Source: Afipia sp.
GTDB taxonomy: Bacteria > Pseudomonadota > Alphaproteobacteria > Rhizobiales > Xanthobacteraceae
Direction of reading: 5' to 3'
Assembly: GCA_024707075.1 (NCBI GenBank)
Contig: JANQAK010000004.1
Location: 310,001 to 374,000, forward strand
Length of the DNA: 64,000 nucleotides
In this document: one piece after another, positions 16,835 to 26,678 of the stretch
Layout of the letters: each line of letters opens with the position of its first letter
Numbering within the stretch: position 1 is the first letter of the stretch
Notes under the pieces: model-generated
What the model was told of the DNA's origin: nothing
The model's input: only the letters and a program-made list of their open reading frames with translations
The model's database searches: none
Program-made: the position numbers and the translations under genes

Positions 16835-18209
16835 ATGTCCGCGCGCGTTCTGGTCGTCGATGACGTTCTTGCCAACGTGAAATTGCTTGAGGCGCGCCTG
16901 TCCGCCGAGTATTTCGACGTGGTGACGGCGAATTGCGGAATGCAGGCGCTCGACATCTGCGAACGCGCCGAATGTGACATCGTGTTGCTCGACGTCATGA
17001 TGCCCGACATCGACGGCTTCGAAGTGTGCCGCCGCCTGAAATCGAATCCGAAAACCCATTTCATTCCCGTCATCATGGTGACGGCGCTGGACAGCCCGTC
17101 CGACCGCGTGCGGGGCCTCGATGCCGGCGCCGATGACTTCCTCACCAAGCCGGTGTCGGACGTGGTGATGATCGCCCGCGTGCGCTCGCTGACGCGATTG
17201 AAGATGATGACCGATGAATTGCGCATGCGCGCGATCACCTCGCTGGAAATCGGCGTCAATGCGCCGGAGCGCAATGCGGTTGCTGATACCGGGAAGGGCG
17301 GTCGCATTCTGCTGGTGGACGACCGGCCGTCGTCCTACGAGCGCCTGGCTCCTGTGCTGGCCACCGAACATAGCGTCGATGTCGAGCCCAACCCGGCCGA
17401 GGCGCTGTTTCATGCGGCCGAGGGCAATTACGACCTGCTGATCGTGTCGCTGGGTCTCGAGAATTTCGACGGGCTGCGGCTGTGCAGTCAGGCGCGTTCG
17501 CTGGAGCGGACGCGCAGCGTGCCGATCCTAGCTATTGCGGATGCCGACAACAATGCGCGGCTGCTGCGCGGGCTCGAAATCGGCGTCAACGACTACCTGC
17601 TTCGCCCGGTGGACAAGAACGAGTTGCTGGCGCGGGCGCGCACCCAGATCCGCAAGCGCCGCTACACCGACCATCTGCGCGACAACGTGCAGAATTCCAT
17701 CGAAATGGCGATCACCGATCCTCTGACCGGATTGCATAATCGCCGCTACATGGAAAGCCATCTGGCGACGCTGGCGGAGCAGGCGTCGCTGCGCGCCAAG
17801 CCGCTGGCGCTGATGATGCTGGACATCGACTACTTCAAGTCGATCAACGACAATTACGGCCACGATGCTGGCGACGATGTGCTGCGCGAGTTCGCGGTGC
17901 GCATCCGCAAGTCGATCCGTGGCATCGATCTGGCGTGCCGCTATGGCGGCGAGGAATTCGTCATCGTGATGCCGGAGACCGATCTGCATGTGGCGGGAAT
18001 GGTGGCCGAACGCCTACGCCGGTCCATTGCTAACGAACCTTTTTGCCATCGAGAAGGGCGCCAAGCGTATCGAAGTCACGATTTCTATCGGCATTTCGAC
18101 TCTCGAGACCAAGGGCGAGGCTATCGGCGACGTCCTCAAGCGGGCCGATCAGGCGCTCTATCGCGCCAAGAATGACGGGCGAAACCGGGTCGTTGCCGCC
18201 GCAGCATGA
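16835..18209 (+). CDS. pleD: Diguanylate cyclase response regulator PleD (frameshift at 18040-18044)
   Basis: PleD makes cyclic di-GMP after phosphorylation and acts at the cell pole with DivK. Receiver 1 has its acceptor Asp in VLLDVMMPDIDG. Receiver 2 (about residues 155-275) is degenerate, with VSLGLENFDG lacking the acceptor Asp, as in known PleD. The GGDEF domain carries the active motif CRYGGEEF near residue 370 and an RxxD inhibitory site (RGID) just before it. After SIANEPF the frame breaks; the true end, GAKRIEVTISIGISTLETKG to the stop at 18209, is in the next frame. The run of five T at 18040-18044 appears to have one extra T. Read as a single gene it gives about 457 residues, the family length. 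Confidence 0.9.
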
Positions 18210-18301
18210 CGCCAGTGTCGCAGGTTCGATGCGGGCGCTGGTCGTGCATATCTGAACGTCAGTCCTGACGTTCGCTTCGCCAGGCCGAAAGGCGCAGGTT
18301 G

Positions 18302-20035
18302 ATGATCCGCCAATCCATCAAAAGACAAATCGTCGGGATCGCCGTCGGGCTTATCATCCTGATGGCGATCACGTCGGTCCTGTCGATGGTGATGTCGGGC
18401 AGGGTGGCGACCTATCTCGACGAACTGACATCGAAATACGTTCAGGCCTACGGTCATGTGGCGCGAATGGACGTCCGCTCGCTGGAGCAGGCGCTGGCGC
18501 TGCGCCAGATGGCCATCGCGAAGATGCAGACGCCTCCTGATGATTCTGTCTATGCGGAGCGCAAGCGGATTTTTGAAGCCAAAGGCATCGAAGTCGAACG
18601 CGAGGCGGAAAGCGCGCGTTCTCTTATCAACGCCATTATCGCTGACGATGCGACGCAGTCGGACAACGCGACGCTGGCGCGCATCGATAGCCGGATCGAA
18701 TCCGCCAACAATGATATTCGAAGATACATCAACGACGAAAGCGCGAGACTTTTTTCGTTCCTTGAAAGCCGGAACATTCCGGAAGTTGAGCGTAGCCTGG
18801 TTCGTCTTGATGCTCTTCGCGACGATTTTAATACGAAGATCGACTCCATCCGCGCCGACATGTTGACGCAGGTCCGCGCGGACGCCGTCGTGACCATGGG
18901 TCATCAGCGGCAGGCGATATTCGTCTCGGCCATCGTGACGGCTCTCGCTGCAATTCTGGGACTGACGGTTTCGGTTCTGGTCAGTTCCGGCATTACCCGA
19001 CCGGTCCGCAGGTTGCTGGACGGCACGCGGGCCGTGGAAGCAGGCCATCTCGATGGTTCGATCAGCATCACAACGCGAGACGAGATCGGGCAACTGACGG
19101 CAGCCTTCAATCGCATGGTCGATCAGTTGCGCCGGAACGAGCGCGTCCGCGAGACTTTTGGCAAGTACATCGATCCGCAGGTTGTGCAGGGGCTGATCGA
19201 TCGTCCCGCGCTGACTGCATCCGAAGGCCAGCGCCGGGTCATGACGGTGTTGTTCTGCGACATGAAGGGATTCACCAGTTTCAGCGAGGGCATGACTCCG
19301 CAGGGTCTCGTCAAGGTGATGAACCATTATCTGTCGACGGTGTCCGGGCCGATCCGCAATCACAAGGGAATCATCGACAAGTACATCGGCGACGGCGTGA
19401 TGGCCTATTGGGGGCCTCCTTTCACCGACGAAGGAGATCATGCGCGGCTTGCGTGCCTCGCCGCGATCGAGATGATCGAGCACATCGGGGCATTGCGAAC
19501 CGAGATTCCGGAATTGCTTGGCGTACGTTCCGTGCCCAGTGAATGCGATCTGCGGATCGGCATTGCGACGGGCGAGGTACTGGTCGGCAGCATCGGCTCC
19601 GAGTTCATGATGAGCTATACGGTGATGGGCGACACGGTGAACGCCGCGTCGCGCCTCGAAATGCTCAACAAGGTTTATGGAAGCCGCTCGCTGGTGTCAG
19701 GGGCCACGATTGCCGCCGCCGGTCCTGCCATCGAGGTTCGCGAAATCGATCGCGTGGTATTGTCCGGACAGACCACCGCTCAGGTGATTTTCGAAATCAT
19801 GGGGCGCTTGGGCGAACTCACACCGGAGCAGCTTTTGCTGCGAACCCGGTATTCAGAGGGGCTCGCCGCGTATCGCGCACGAAACTGGGACGAAGCCAGC
19901 CGCGCCTTTGGCGCGGCGCTCCAGGCTGTGCCCGGCGACGGGCCGGCCATGACGCTCGCCGGGCGCGTCGATGCCTTCCGGCTAAATCCACCGGCCGATA
20001 ACTGGAATGGCGCGTGGCACCCCGGTCATAAATAA
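18302..20035 (+). CDS. Membrane-bound class III adenylate/guanylate cyclase with HAMP domain
   Basis: The roughly 577-residue product has an N-terminal membrane helix (VGIAVGLIILMAITSVLSMV) and a periplasmic helical sensor region to about residue 200. A second membrane helix (AIFVSAIVTALAAILGLTVS), a HAMP linker and a class III cyclase domain follow. Catalytic marks are TVLFCDMKGFTSFSEG (first metal Asp), YIGDGVMAYWG (second metal Asp) and VMGDTVNAASRLE (Asn and Arg). A short TPR-like tail follows. I chose the ATG at 18302 over the TTG just before it. It lies 92 bases after pleD, placing two nucleotide second-messenger enzymes together. Substrate (ATP or GTP) is not certain. Confidence 0.88.
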   Translation: MIRQSIKRQIVGIAVGLIILMAITSVLSMVMSGRVATYLDELTSKYVQAYGHVARMDVRSLEQALALRQMAIAKMQTPPDDSVYAERKRIFEAKGIEVEREAESARSLINAIIADDATQSDNATLARIDSRIESANNDIRRYINDESARLFSFLESRNIPEVERSLVRLDALRDDFNTKIDSIRADMLTQVRADAVVTMGHQRQAIFVSAIVTALAAILGLTVSVLVSSGITRPVRRLLDGTRAVEAGHLDGSISITTRDEIGQLTAAFNRMVDQLRRNERVRETFGKYIDPQVVQGLIDRPALTASEGQRRVMTVLFCDMKGFTSFSEGMTPQGLVKVMNHYLSTVSGPIRNHKGIIDKYIGDGVMAYWGPPFTDEGDHARLACLAAIEMIEHIGALRTEIPELLGVRSVPSECDLRIGIATGEVLVGSIGSEFMMSYTVMGDTVNAASRLEMLNKVYGSRSLVSGATIAAAGPAIEVREIDRVVLSGQTTAQVIFEIMGRLGELTPEQLLLRTRYSEGLAAYRARNWDEASRAFGAALQAVPGDGPAMTLAGRVDAFRLNPPADNWNGAWHPGHK

Positions 20036-20180
20036 GCGCCGTGACTCACTTCGAGGGAATTGGTGTTGCTGTGCCCCTGCGCGACCGGACGCGCGCCGCG
20101 CTACCAGCATCCGAGACGGCCGGTTCCGGAGTTGGACGCCAGCGCTCCGCTGTGGGACGCGGAAGTGTCGCCTGAAACGC

Positions 20181-20206
20181 AAAACGGAGCCAGAAGGCTC
20201 CGTTCG
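20181..20206 (-). terminator. Rho-independent terminator for rpmG
   Basis: Nine-base arms (20183-20191 and 20196-20204, AACGGAGCC type) enclose a four-base loop. Read on the minus strand, the stem is followed by four T residues. It lies 25 bases beyond the rpmG stop codon. Confidence 0.75.
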
Positions 20207-20228
20207 ATTACATAAGTAATTGAAATTG

Positions 20229-20396
20229 TTACTTTATCTTGGCTTCGCGGAACTCGACGTGCTTCTTCGCGACCGGATCGTACTTCTTCTTCACGAGCTT
20301 GTCGGTCATCGTGCGCGAGTTCTTCTTGGCGACGTAATAGAAGCCAGTATCCGCGCTGGAAACGAGCTTGACCTTGATGGTGACCGCTTTGGCCAT
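20229..20396 (-). CDS. rpmG: 50S ribosomal protein L33
   Basis: This 55-residue ribosomal protein of the large subunit is easily overlooked because of its size. The product begins [20 protein letters not shown], then has [16 protein letters not shown] and ends [10 protein letters not shown], the typical Cys-free L33 form. Start ATG at 20396 and stop TAA at 20229. A clear terminator follows. In related genomes rpmG lies near the topA-rnr-NUDIX cluster, as it does here on the same strand. Confidence 0.95.
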   Translation of the reverse strand: MAKAVTIKVKLVSSADTGFYYVAKKNSRTMTDKLVKKKYDPVAKKHVEFREAKIK

Positions 20397-20586
20397 GTTC
20401 AGAACCTCGAATGTCAGGAATCACGAGCAGTCCCGACAGGCCGGGCCGCATTTGGGCGCAAACTAGCTTCGAACGCCCCAAAGTCAAGGTTTTAAGCCGT
20501 AAAGGAAAGACCCCGTTTTCGGGCCGGATCGCACGAAATAGCGCGGGAATGGCCGGGCTCAGCGCGGCCAGACCGGCGCTGAGGGG

Positions 20587-21936
20587 CTATTCAGCCGCGT
20601 CCGCGGCCCCTGTGGCCTCGAAAAACCGGTTTCGGGGTTGGGGCAGGCCGAGGTTTTCCCGCAGCGTGCGGCCCTCGTAGTCCTTGCGGAAGATGCCCCG
20701 GCGCTGAAGCTCGGGCACCACCTTGTCGACGAAATCGTCGAGGCCCTGCGGCAGGAACGGGAACATGATGTTGAAGCCGTCCGACGCATAGGTTGTCAGC
20801 CATTCCTCCATCTGATCGGCAATGGTGACCGGCGTGCCCACGAACGACAGGCCGCCGTAACCGCCGACGCGCTGGGCGAGCTGGCGGACCGTCACCTTGT
20901 GGGTGGCCGCATATTCGACCATGCGATCGCGGGCGCTCTTGCTGGCATTGGATTCCGGAATGGAAGGCAGCGGGCCGTCGGGATCAAACTTCGATGCATC
21001 GGTGCCGAGGATGACGGAAAGTCCTGCGATGGCGCTCTCATAGTGCACGAGACCGTCGAGCACATCGCGCTTCTTCTGAGCTTCCGCGACCGTATCGCCG
21101 ACCACGACGAAGGCGCCCGGAAGAATCTTCAGATGCTCGCGGTCGCGCCCGAGCTTGTCCATGCGCCCCTTGATGTCCTCATAGAGAGCCTGCGCCTGGG
21201 AGAGGGTGCCGCCGCCGGTGAACACTGCTTCGGCGGTCTCGGCCGCAAGCTGCTTGCCGGATTCGGACGCACCCGCTTGCACAATCACCGGCCAGCCCTG
21301 CGGTGGACGCGCGATGTTCAGCGGCCCCTTCACCGAAAGAAACTGGCCCTTGTGATTCAGCGTGTGCATTTTCGCCGGATCGAAATAAAGCCCGCTCTCG
21401 ACATCGCGCACGAATGCGTCGTCGGCGAACGAATCCCAAAGGCCGGTGACGACATCGAAGAATTCACGCGCGCGCTTGTAGCGATCGCTGTGCTCCATGT
21501 GATCGTCGCGGCCGAAATTCAGCGCCGTTTCCGGATTGCCGGTGGTGACGACGTTCCAGCCGGCGCGTCCGCCGCTGATGTGGTCGAGTGACGCGAAGCG
21601 GCGCGCCACATGATACGGCTCGTCGTAGGTCGTCGAAGCCGTCGCGACCAGCCCGATGCGCTCGGTTGCACCCGCCAGCGCCGCCAGCAATGTGAATGGC
21701 TCGAACGACGTGACGGTGTGGCTGCGCTTGAGCGCATTGATCGGCATGTTCATCACCGCAAGGTGATCGGCCATGAAGAAGGCGTCGAACTTGCCGTGTT
21801 CGAGCTTTTGAATAAAGCGCTTGAGGTGAGCGAGGTTGAAATTGGCGTCGGGGAAACTGCCGGGATAGCGCCATGCGGCGGTGTGGATGCTGACGGGACG
21901 CATGAACGCGCCGAGGCGCAACTGGCGTGGGCTCAT
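20587..21936 (-). CDS. LLM-class flavin-dependent monooxygenase (NtaA/SnaA/DszA type)
   Basis: The 449-residue product belongs to the two-component, reduced-FMN-dependent monooxygenases that include NtaA (nitrilotriacetate) and DszA. Visible family blocks are FDAFFMADHLAV, SFEPFTLLAALAGATERIGL, RRFASLDHISGGRAGWNVVT and WPVIVQAGASESGKQLA. The flavin reductase partner is not adjacent. GGGGAAAT just upstream of the ATG at 21936 supports the start. The substrate cannot be read from sequence; aminopolycarboxylate, organosulfur or other heteroatom compounds are all possible. It stands between rpmG and the TonB-like gene, on the same strand. Confidence 0.88.
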   Translation of the reverse strand: MSPRQLRLGAFMRPVSIHTAAWRYPGSFPDANFNLAHLKRFIQKLEHGKFDAFFMADHLAVMNMPINALKRSHTVTSFEPFTLLAALAGATERIGLVATASTTYDEPYHVARRFASLDHISGGRAGWNVVTTGNPETALNFGRDDHMEHSDRYKRAREFFDVVTGLWDSFADDAFVRDVESGLYFDPAKMHTLNHKGQFLSVKGPLNIARPPQGWPVIVQAGASESGKQLAAETAEAVFTGGGTLSQAQALYEDIKGRMDKLGRDREHLKILPGAFVVVGDTVAEAQKKRDVLDGLVHYESAIAGLSVILGTDASKFDPDGPLPSIPESNASKSARDRMVEYAATHKVTVRQLAQRVGGYGGLSFVGTPVTIADQMEEWLTTYASDGFNIMFPFLPQGLDDFVDKVVPELQRRGIFRKDYEGRTLRENLGLPQPRNRFFEATGAADAAE

Positions 21937-22106
21937 TTTATTTCCCCGGATGAGATCAAAGAGCGTGAAGCAGACCGACAGATTGTATGGTGGCGCGCGG
22001 GCCGCGTTGCTACAGGCAATTATTGCTTTTTGTCATTGGGAAAGGGATGAATTTTTCCGCGCTGTCATCACGCTTCGGAGAGGTCTCGCCGTCGCCCCGC
22101 GGGCGG

Positions 22107-23045
22107 CTATCCGCCCTTGAAATCCTTTGGCGTAAAGGCGAGATCGAGCATGCGCCATTCGTTGTAGCGGTCCGCCGAAAGCATGGTGTAGGGCTGGCAG
22201 CTCGTCAGAGCTTTCATCGCGCTCTGCATCAGCGCGGGTCCTTTTTCGGAGGCGCTGGCTTCGATCAGAAGCGGCTCCTTGCCGAGGCGTCCGTCGGGAA
22301 GGAAGGCCACGCGCAGCACGATCCGCACATTGTCGGAGGGCGACACCGACTTCGGCAGGATCGAACAGGTCTTGAGATGGGCGCGGAGCGCCGCGGCATC
22401 CTCGACCTTGATATTTGCGTTGGCCGTCGCCTTGGCATCGAAGTCGCCACCAGATCCAGGGTCAGGTAGCGTGAACATCATGCCGAACTTGGAAGTGATG
22501 TCTGGTTGCGCAGTCGGGACGACCGGTTGTTCCTGCTCCTGGGGCGGTGGTGCTGTCGGTTGTTCCTGGGGCTGCGGTTGAGGCCGGGCTTGCTGCTGTT
22601 GCTCGACAGGCTTCGGCTGTTCGACGGGCTTTGGCGGCTCGACCGGCTTCTGCTGGAGCGCCGCCTGTTTGGCGTCGGCTTTGGATTTTTCGGCGGCGGC
22701 TGGAGGCGATGGCGGCTTGGGTGCTGGCTGGGATGGCTCAGGAGTCTTTTCCGGGGACGGCTCCTGCTGCGCCTTGGATTGCTGCTGCGGCTCCTTTTCT
22801 GACAGCGTGGGGAAGTCGTAGGTGGGATCAGGCTCTTTCGGCAGCGGCGGAGCCTGGTCCGGCGTCACAATGTCAACGGTAATGGCCTCGGCAGTCGTTG
22901 GGTCGAACGGTCGCACGCCCGCGAGGACGAGACATGCTGTCAGAGCCGCGACATGAGCGACGACCGATATGGCAGTGCCGGTACGCATGACAAACGTGGC
23001 TCGATCATCCCTGACGGCACTCTGCCGCCCTTTGCCGGCCAGCAT
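22107..23045 (-). CDS. TonB/TolA-like proline-rich periplasm-spanning protein
   Basis: The 312-residue product has a short cytoplasmic N terminus and one membrane helix (about residues 22-42). A long Pro/Glu/Gln/Lys-rich linker (about residues 55-190) includes repeated PKPVEQ units, and a compact C-terminal domain of about 100 residues follows. The C-terminal domain, with HLKTCSILPKSVSPSDNVRI and SCQPYTMLSADRYNEWRMLD, resembles the TonB/TolA C-terminal fold. No exbBD, tolQR or tolB-pal genes are adjacent, so its energising partner is unknown. An internal ATG at 22988 is an alternative start. It may act in envelope energy transfer, which is inference. Confidence 0.75.
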   Translation of the reverse strand: MLAGKGRQSAVRDDRATFVMRTGTAISVVAHVAALTACLVLAGVRPFDPTTAEAITVDIVTPDQAPPLPKEPDPTYDFPTLSEKEPQQQSKAQQEPSPEKTPEPSQPAPKPPSPPAAAEKSKADAKQAALQQKPVEPPKPVEQPKPVEQQQQARPQPQPQEQPTAPPPQEQEQPVVPTAQPDITSKFGMMFTLPDPGSGGDFDAKATANANIKVEDAAALRAHLKTCSILPKSVSPSDNVRIVLRVAFLPDGRLGKEPLLIEASASEKGPALMQSAMKALTSCQPYTMLSADRYNEWRMLDLAFTPKDFKGG

Positions 23046-23110
23046 AATGGCCCACGCGATCGTTTGGTTGAGAATTTTTGATGACCGGGGGAGCGCGGTG
23101 GATAGACGGC

Positions 23111-23844
23111 CTAGATCGTGTCCCGCTGCATCCTGCCGCCGTAAAAGTGGAAAAATGGCACGTCGGCGGCGTGGGACAGGGGGCCGGTGGCGAGACGTTG
23201 AGCCAGTTCACGCAGCACCATTTTCGTCATCTGGTGCAGATCCGCCAGCGTGAGCGAGCCGAGTTCGACCCAGACCAACTCCACCAGTTCGGCGTCGGCA
23301 TGGACGACGCCTTCAACCCGGTGCGCGATGGATGACGCATCGGCTGTGAAAAAACGCGTATCGGATCGGCGGACCCTGCCGGGCGGGGTGATGGCGCGGG
23401 CGATCAGGAAAAGTCCCGATGGGTCGGGCAGCAACCCGGCTTCGGCGAAGGGCCTCCAGTCGCCGGTGAGCTTTGCCGCCGTGCCGTTCATGCGCGGGAC
23501 TTTCCGCCCAAGGCAGAGACCGGTTTCCTCGCAGGCTTCGCGGATCGCCGCGACGGCCAGCGCGCGGGCGCGGGCAGGCGCGATCTTCGGGCTGCCGCCG
23601 ATGAGTTTTTCTCGAGGGCCTTCGGGATGTCCGCAGCTACCGGAATCTTGTTGTCGGTCGCATCGACCCGGCCGCCGGGGAACACGAACTTGCCCGGCAT
23701 GAACACGACGTTGTCGTGCCGTTTGCCGACCAGAACCTTGGGCACGCTTGCGCTGCGATCGACCAGGATTAGTGTCGCGGCGTCTTTCGGGCGTCGATAG
23801 GGGTGGCTGTCGTCTTCTTTTTCTTCTTTTTCAGGTCCGCTCAT
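23111..23844 (-). CDS. NUDIX hydrolase (frameshift at 23606-23610)
   Basis: This NUDIX family hydrolase is likely to act on nucleoside diphosphate-linked substrates such as CoA or sugar nucleotides. From the ATG at 23844 the product begins MSGPEKEEKEDDSHPYRRPK and runs through VGKRHDNVVFMPGKFVFPGG. Around residue 80 the frame breaks. The run of five T at 23606-23610 (A on the coding strand) should be six, after which the NUDIX core AAIREACEETGL and the rest to the stop follow in frame. The total of 734 bases is one short of a multiple of three. The ATG overlaps the stop of the DUF983 gene (ATGA). It is the last gene of the topA-rnr-DUF983-NUDIX operon. Confidence 0.87.
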
Positions 23845-24313
23845 TTCACCACGTTCAGCTTCGCGATAGTGCCTTCCTCGACGCCCTCGGGCCGGCTCTC
23901 GTCGAAGCCGTGCATGCGGAACGCCCACTGCAATCCTACCACGGCTCCCTTGACCGGTTGCAAGAGCAACAATGCGGAGATGAGCGTCAGCGGCAAATAG
24001 ATGGCAAGTTGCAGGGGGACCGGCGGCGCATAGTCCGTCTCGATCCACAGCACGATCGGCACCACGATATGGCCGACGATGACGATCACGAGGTAGGCTG
24101 GCAGATCGTCGGCGCGATGGCCGCTGAAGTCCTGTCCGCAAACCGTGCAGTTGTCAGCGACCTTCAGGAAAGCGCGCGGAAGATCTTGCCTTCACCGCAA
24201 TTCGGGCAGCGGCAGCGCAGGCCGCGGGCCATCGCCTGCCAGACATTGCGTTTCGGCAGAGGCTGAGGCGTTGGGGTCCATGTCGCGGCTGGCATTGTGG
24301 TCCGGCTTTCCAT
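23841..24313 (-). CDS. DUF983 family membrane protein (frameshift near 24167-24178)
   Basis: DUF983 proteins are small inner-membrane proteins with an N-terminal zinc-ribbon-like region; their function is unknown. From the ATG at 24313 the product begins MESRTTMPAATWTPTPQPLP and reaches RCRCPNCGEGKIFRA. The second Cys pair (DNCTVCGQDFSGH) and two membrane helices (VIVIVGHIVVPIVLW and LAIYLPLTLISALLLLQPVK) lie in the next frame. A break in the GCGCGC stretch at 24172-24177 (one missing base or two extra) accounts for this. It starts 31 bases after rnr and overlaps the NUDIX gene, so it sits inside the operon. Confidence 0.85.
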
Positions 24314-24344
24314 GATGTCTCTTTTTGAAGACCGACCTCGAAGA

Positions 24345-26678
24345 TCAGCCCTTCTTCGGTTTGCGCGCCTTGCTGCCGGAAGGCTTGCGTGATTTTTTCT
24401 TGCCGTCTTTCTTGTCGCGTCCCGGCCGTGTCTTGCCGCCGGCATGCGGCTTGGTTTTACGGCTATCGCGGATGCGGCCTCCGCGTGGTGCGATCGAACC
24501 TTCAGATAGGAGTTCGAAGCGCAACGCGCCAGCCACCGGTGCAGCTTCTACCAGACGAACCTGCACCACGTCACCTAATCGATGCATGGCTCCGCTGCGG
24601 GAGCCGATCAAGGCGTGGCGCGCTTCGTCGTAATTGTAGTATTCGCTTCCCAGCGTGCGAACGGGAATGAGTCCGTCTGCTCCTGTTCCAGTCAATTTTA
24701 CGAACAATCCCGCGCGCGTGACGCCGGAAATCCGTCCGTCGAATGTCGCGCCGATGCGATCGGCGAGGAAATGCGCAATCAGCCGGTCCGCGGTTTCGCG
24801 TTCCGCTTTCATCGCGCGCCGCTCGGTGAGAGAAATTGCCGCAGCCACTTCACTGAGCGTTTCAAATGTTTCGGTGTCCGGCAACGCGCCTTCGCCTAGT
24901 CCGAGCGCGCGGATCAGCGCGCGGTGCACGATCAGATCGGCGTATCGGCGGATCGGCGACGTGAAATGCGCATAACGGCGAAGGTTCAAACCGAAGTGGC
25001 CATAGTTCTCGGCGGAATATTCAGCCTGCGCCTGCGAGCGCAGCACGACTTCGTTGACGAGCGATTCCGCGTCGCGGCCTTTCACCTGCACGAGAATGCG
25101 GTTGAAGACGGACGGCCGCAGCGCGCCAGTGGCTGAGAACGGCATGTCGAGCGTCTTGAGAAATTCGCGGAGGTTGTGAACTTTCTCCACGGTCGGCTCG
25201 TCATGCACGCGATAGATCAGCGGCAGCGCTTTCTTCTCGAGCGTTTCGGCGGCGGCGACGTTGGCGAGGATCATGAACTCCTCGATCAGCCGATGCGCGT
25301 CGAGACGCTCCGGCGTCACCACGCGATCGACGGTGCCATCAGGCTTCAAAAGAATCTTGCGTTCGGGCAAATCCAGATCGAGTGGATCGCGTTCGTCTCG
25401 GGCTTGCTTGACCAGCGCGTAGGCGTCGTAAAGCGGCTTCAGGATCGGATCGAGCAGGAGGCCGGTGGTGTCGTCGGGACGTCCGTCGATGGCGGCCTGC
25501 GCCTGTGCGTAGTGCAGTTTCGCAGCAGAGCGCATCAGCACGCGGTGGAACGTATGCGAGCGCTTGCGGCCATCCTTATCAATCACCATGCGGACTGCGA
25601 GCGCGCCGCGCGGCTCGCCCGGCTTCAGCGAACACAGATCGTTGGAGATGCGTTCCGGCAGCATCGGCACGACGCGGTCGGGGAAATAGACCGAGTTGCC
25701 GCGCTTCACGGCTTCGCGGTCGAGCGGCGATTGCGGGCGGACGTAGAACGCGACATCGGCGATGGCGACGTTGACGATATAGCCGCCCTTGTTGTGCGGG
25801 TCGCTGTCGGGCTCGGCGTGAACCGCGTCGTCATGGTCTTTCGCGTCCGGCGGATCGATGGTGACGAGCGGCACGTTGCGCCAGTCCTCACGCCCGGCGA
25901 GCGCCGCGGGCTTGGCCGCTTCGGATTCAGCGATGACGTCGGCGGGGAATTCCTGCGGAATCTCGTGAGCATGAATCGCGATCATGCTGACGGCCTTCTC
26001 GGTCTTCAGTGAACCGAGCCGTTCCTTCACCTTGCCGGACGGCAGTCCGTAGCCGCGCGAGCGCATCAGTTCGACGCTGACCAAATCGCCGTCCTGCGCG
26101 CCGTTGGCGTAGGCGGCTGCGATGGCCAGTTCACGGCCAACCTGTTTCTTGTCGATCGGGATCAGCCGGCCATCGCCATTCGGCAGGGCGCGGAAAATTC
26201 CGAGCACGCGATGCGCGGCCTTGTCGAGCAGTTTGATGACGCGGCCGCGATAGGCCTTGTCGTGCTTGCTGTCGGGCTTCTCCACGCGCAGCAGCGCACG
26301 ATCGCCTATTCCGGCAACGGTGCCGGGTTGCGGGCGGCGAGGAACATGGATGCGGATGAGCGGGGCGGGGCCGTCGGTTTCTTCAAGCCATTCGGCCGGA
26401 GACGCGATCAGTTCGCCGTCGCTGTCACGGCCTGTGATGTCGGCAATGATGGTCGGCGGCAGCGATTTCGGCTCGGCGATTTTCTTGCCGCGTTTCTCGA
26501 TTATGCCTTCGTCGGCAAGCTCGCGGAGAATCCGCCGCAATGCCGCGCGGGATCTGTTTTTCAGTCCGAAATGCCGGGCCAGTTCGCGCGTGCCCGCTTC
26601 ACCGGGCTGCGCCTTGACGAACGCGACAATGCTCTCCCGGTCGGGAAAGGCAGTTGTCGCGTCGCTTTTCTTTTTCAT
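24345..26678 (-). CDS. rnr: Ribonuclease R
   Basis: RNase R is a processive 3'-5' exoribonuclease that degrades structured RNA. The 777-residue product has an N-terminal winged-helix region (residues 12-75), cold-shock-like domains, and the RNB catalytic domain with IDPPDAKDHDDAVHAE (metal Asp cluster, near residue 275). It also has the block RISNDLCSLKPGEPRGAL, a C-terminal S1 domain and a strongly basic tail of about 40 residues. Length and order are normal. The start codon overlaps the topA stop by one base (TAATG), so it is translationally coupled to topA. Confidence 0.96.
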   Translation of the reverse strand: MKKKSDATTAFPDRESIVAFVKAQPGEAGTRELARHFGLKNRSRAALRRILRELADEGIIEKRGKKIAEPKSLPPTIIADITGRDSDGELIASPAEWLEETDGPAPLIRIHVPRRPQPGTVAGIGDRALLRVEKPDSKHDKAYRGRVIKLLDKAAHRVLGIFRALPNGDGRLIPIDKKQVGRELAIAAAYANGAQDGDLVSVELMRSRGYGLPSGKVKERLGSLKTEKAVSMIAIHAHEIPQEFPADVIAESEAAKPAALAGREDWRNVPLVTIDPPDAKDHDDAVHAEPDSDPHNKGGYIVNVAIADVAFYVRPQSPLDREAVKRGNSVYFPDRVVPMLPERISNDLCSLKPGEPRGALAVRMVIDKDGRKRSHTFHRVLMRSAAKLHYAQAQAAIDGRPDDTTGLLLDPILKPLYDAYALVKQARDERDPLDLDLPERKILLKPDGTVDRVVTPERLDAHRLIEEFMILANVAAAETLEKKALPLIYRVHDEPTVEKVHNLREFLKTLDMPFSATGALRPSVFNRILVQVKGRDAESLVNEVVLRSQAQAEYSAENYGHFGLNLRRYAHFTSPIRRYADLIVHRALIRALGLGEGALPDTETFETLSEVAAAISLTERRAMKAERETADRLIAHFLADRIGATFDGRISGVTRAGLFVKLTGTGADGLIPVRTLGSEYYNYDEARHALIGSRSGAMHRLGDVVQVRLVEAAPVAGALRFELLSEGSIAPRGGRIRDSRKTKPHAGGKTRPGRDKKDGKKKSRKPSGSKARKPKKG

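Noticed and set aside
20101-20487. A 128-codon frame overlapping rpmG
   Set aside because: The real gene here is the 55-codon rpmG in another frame; the longer frame has no family match.
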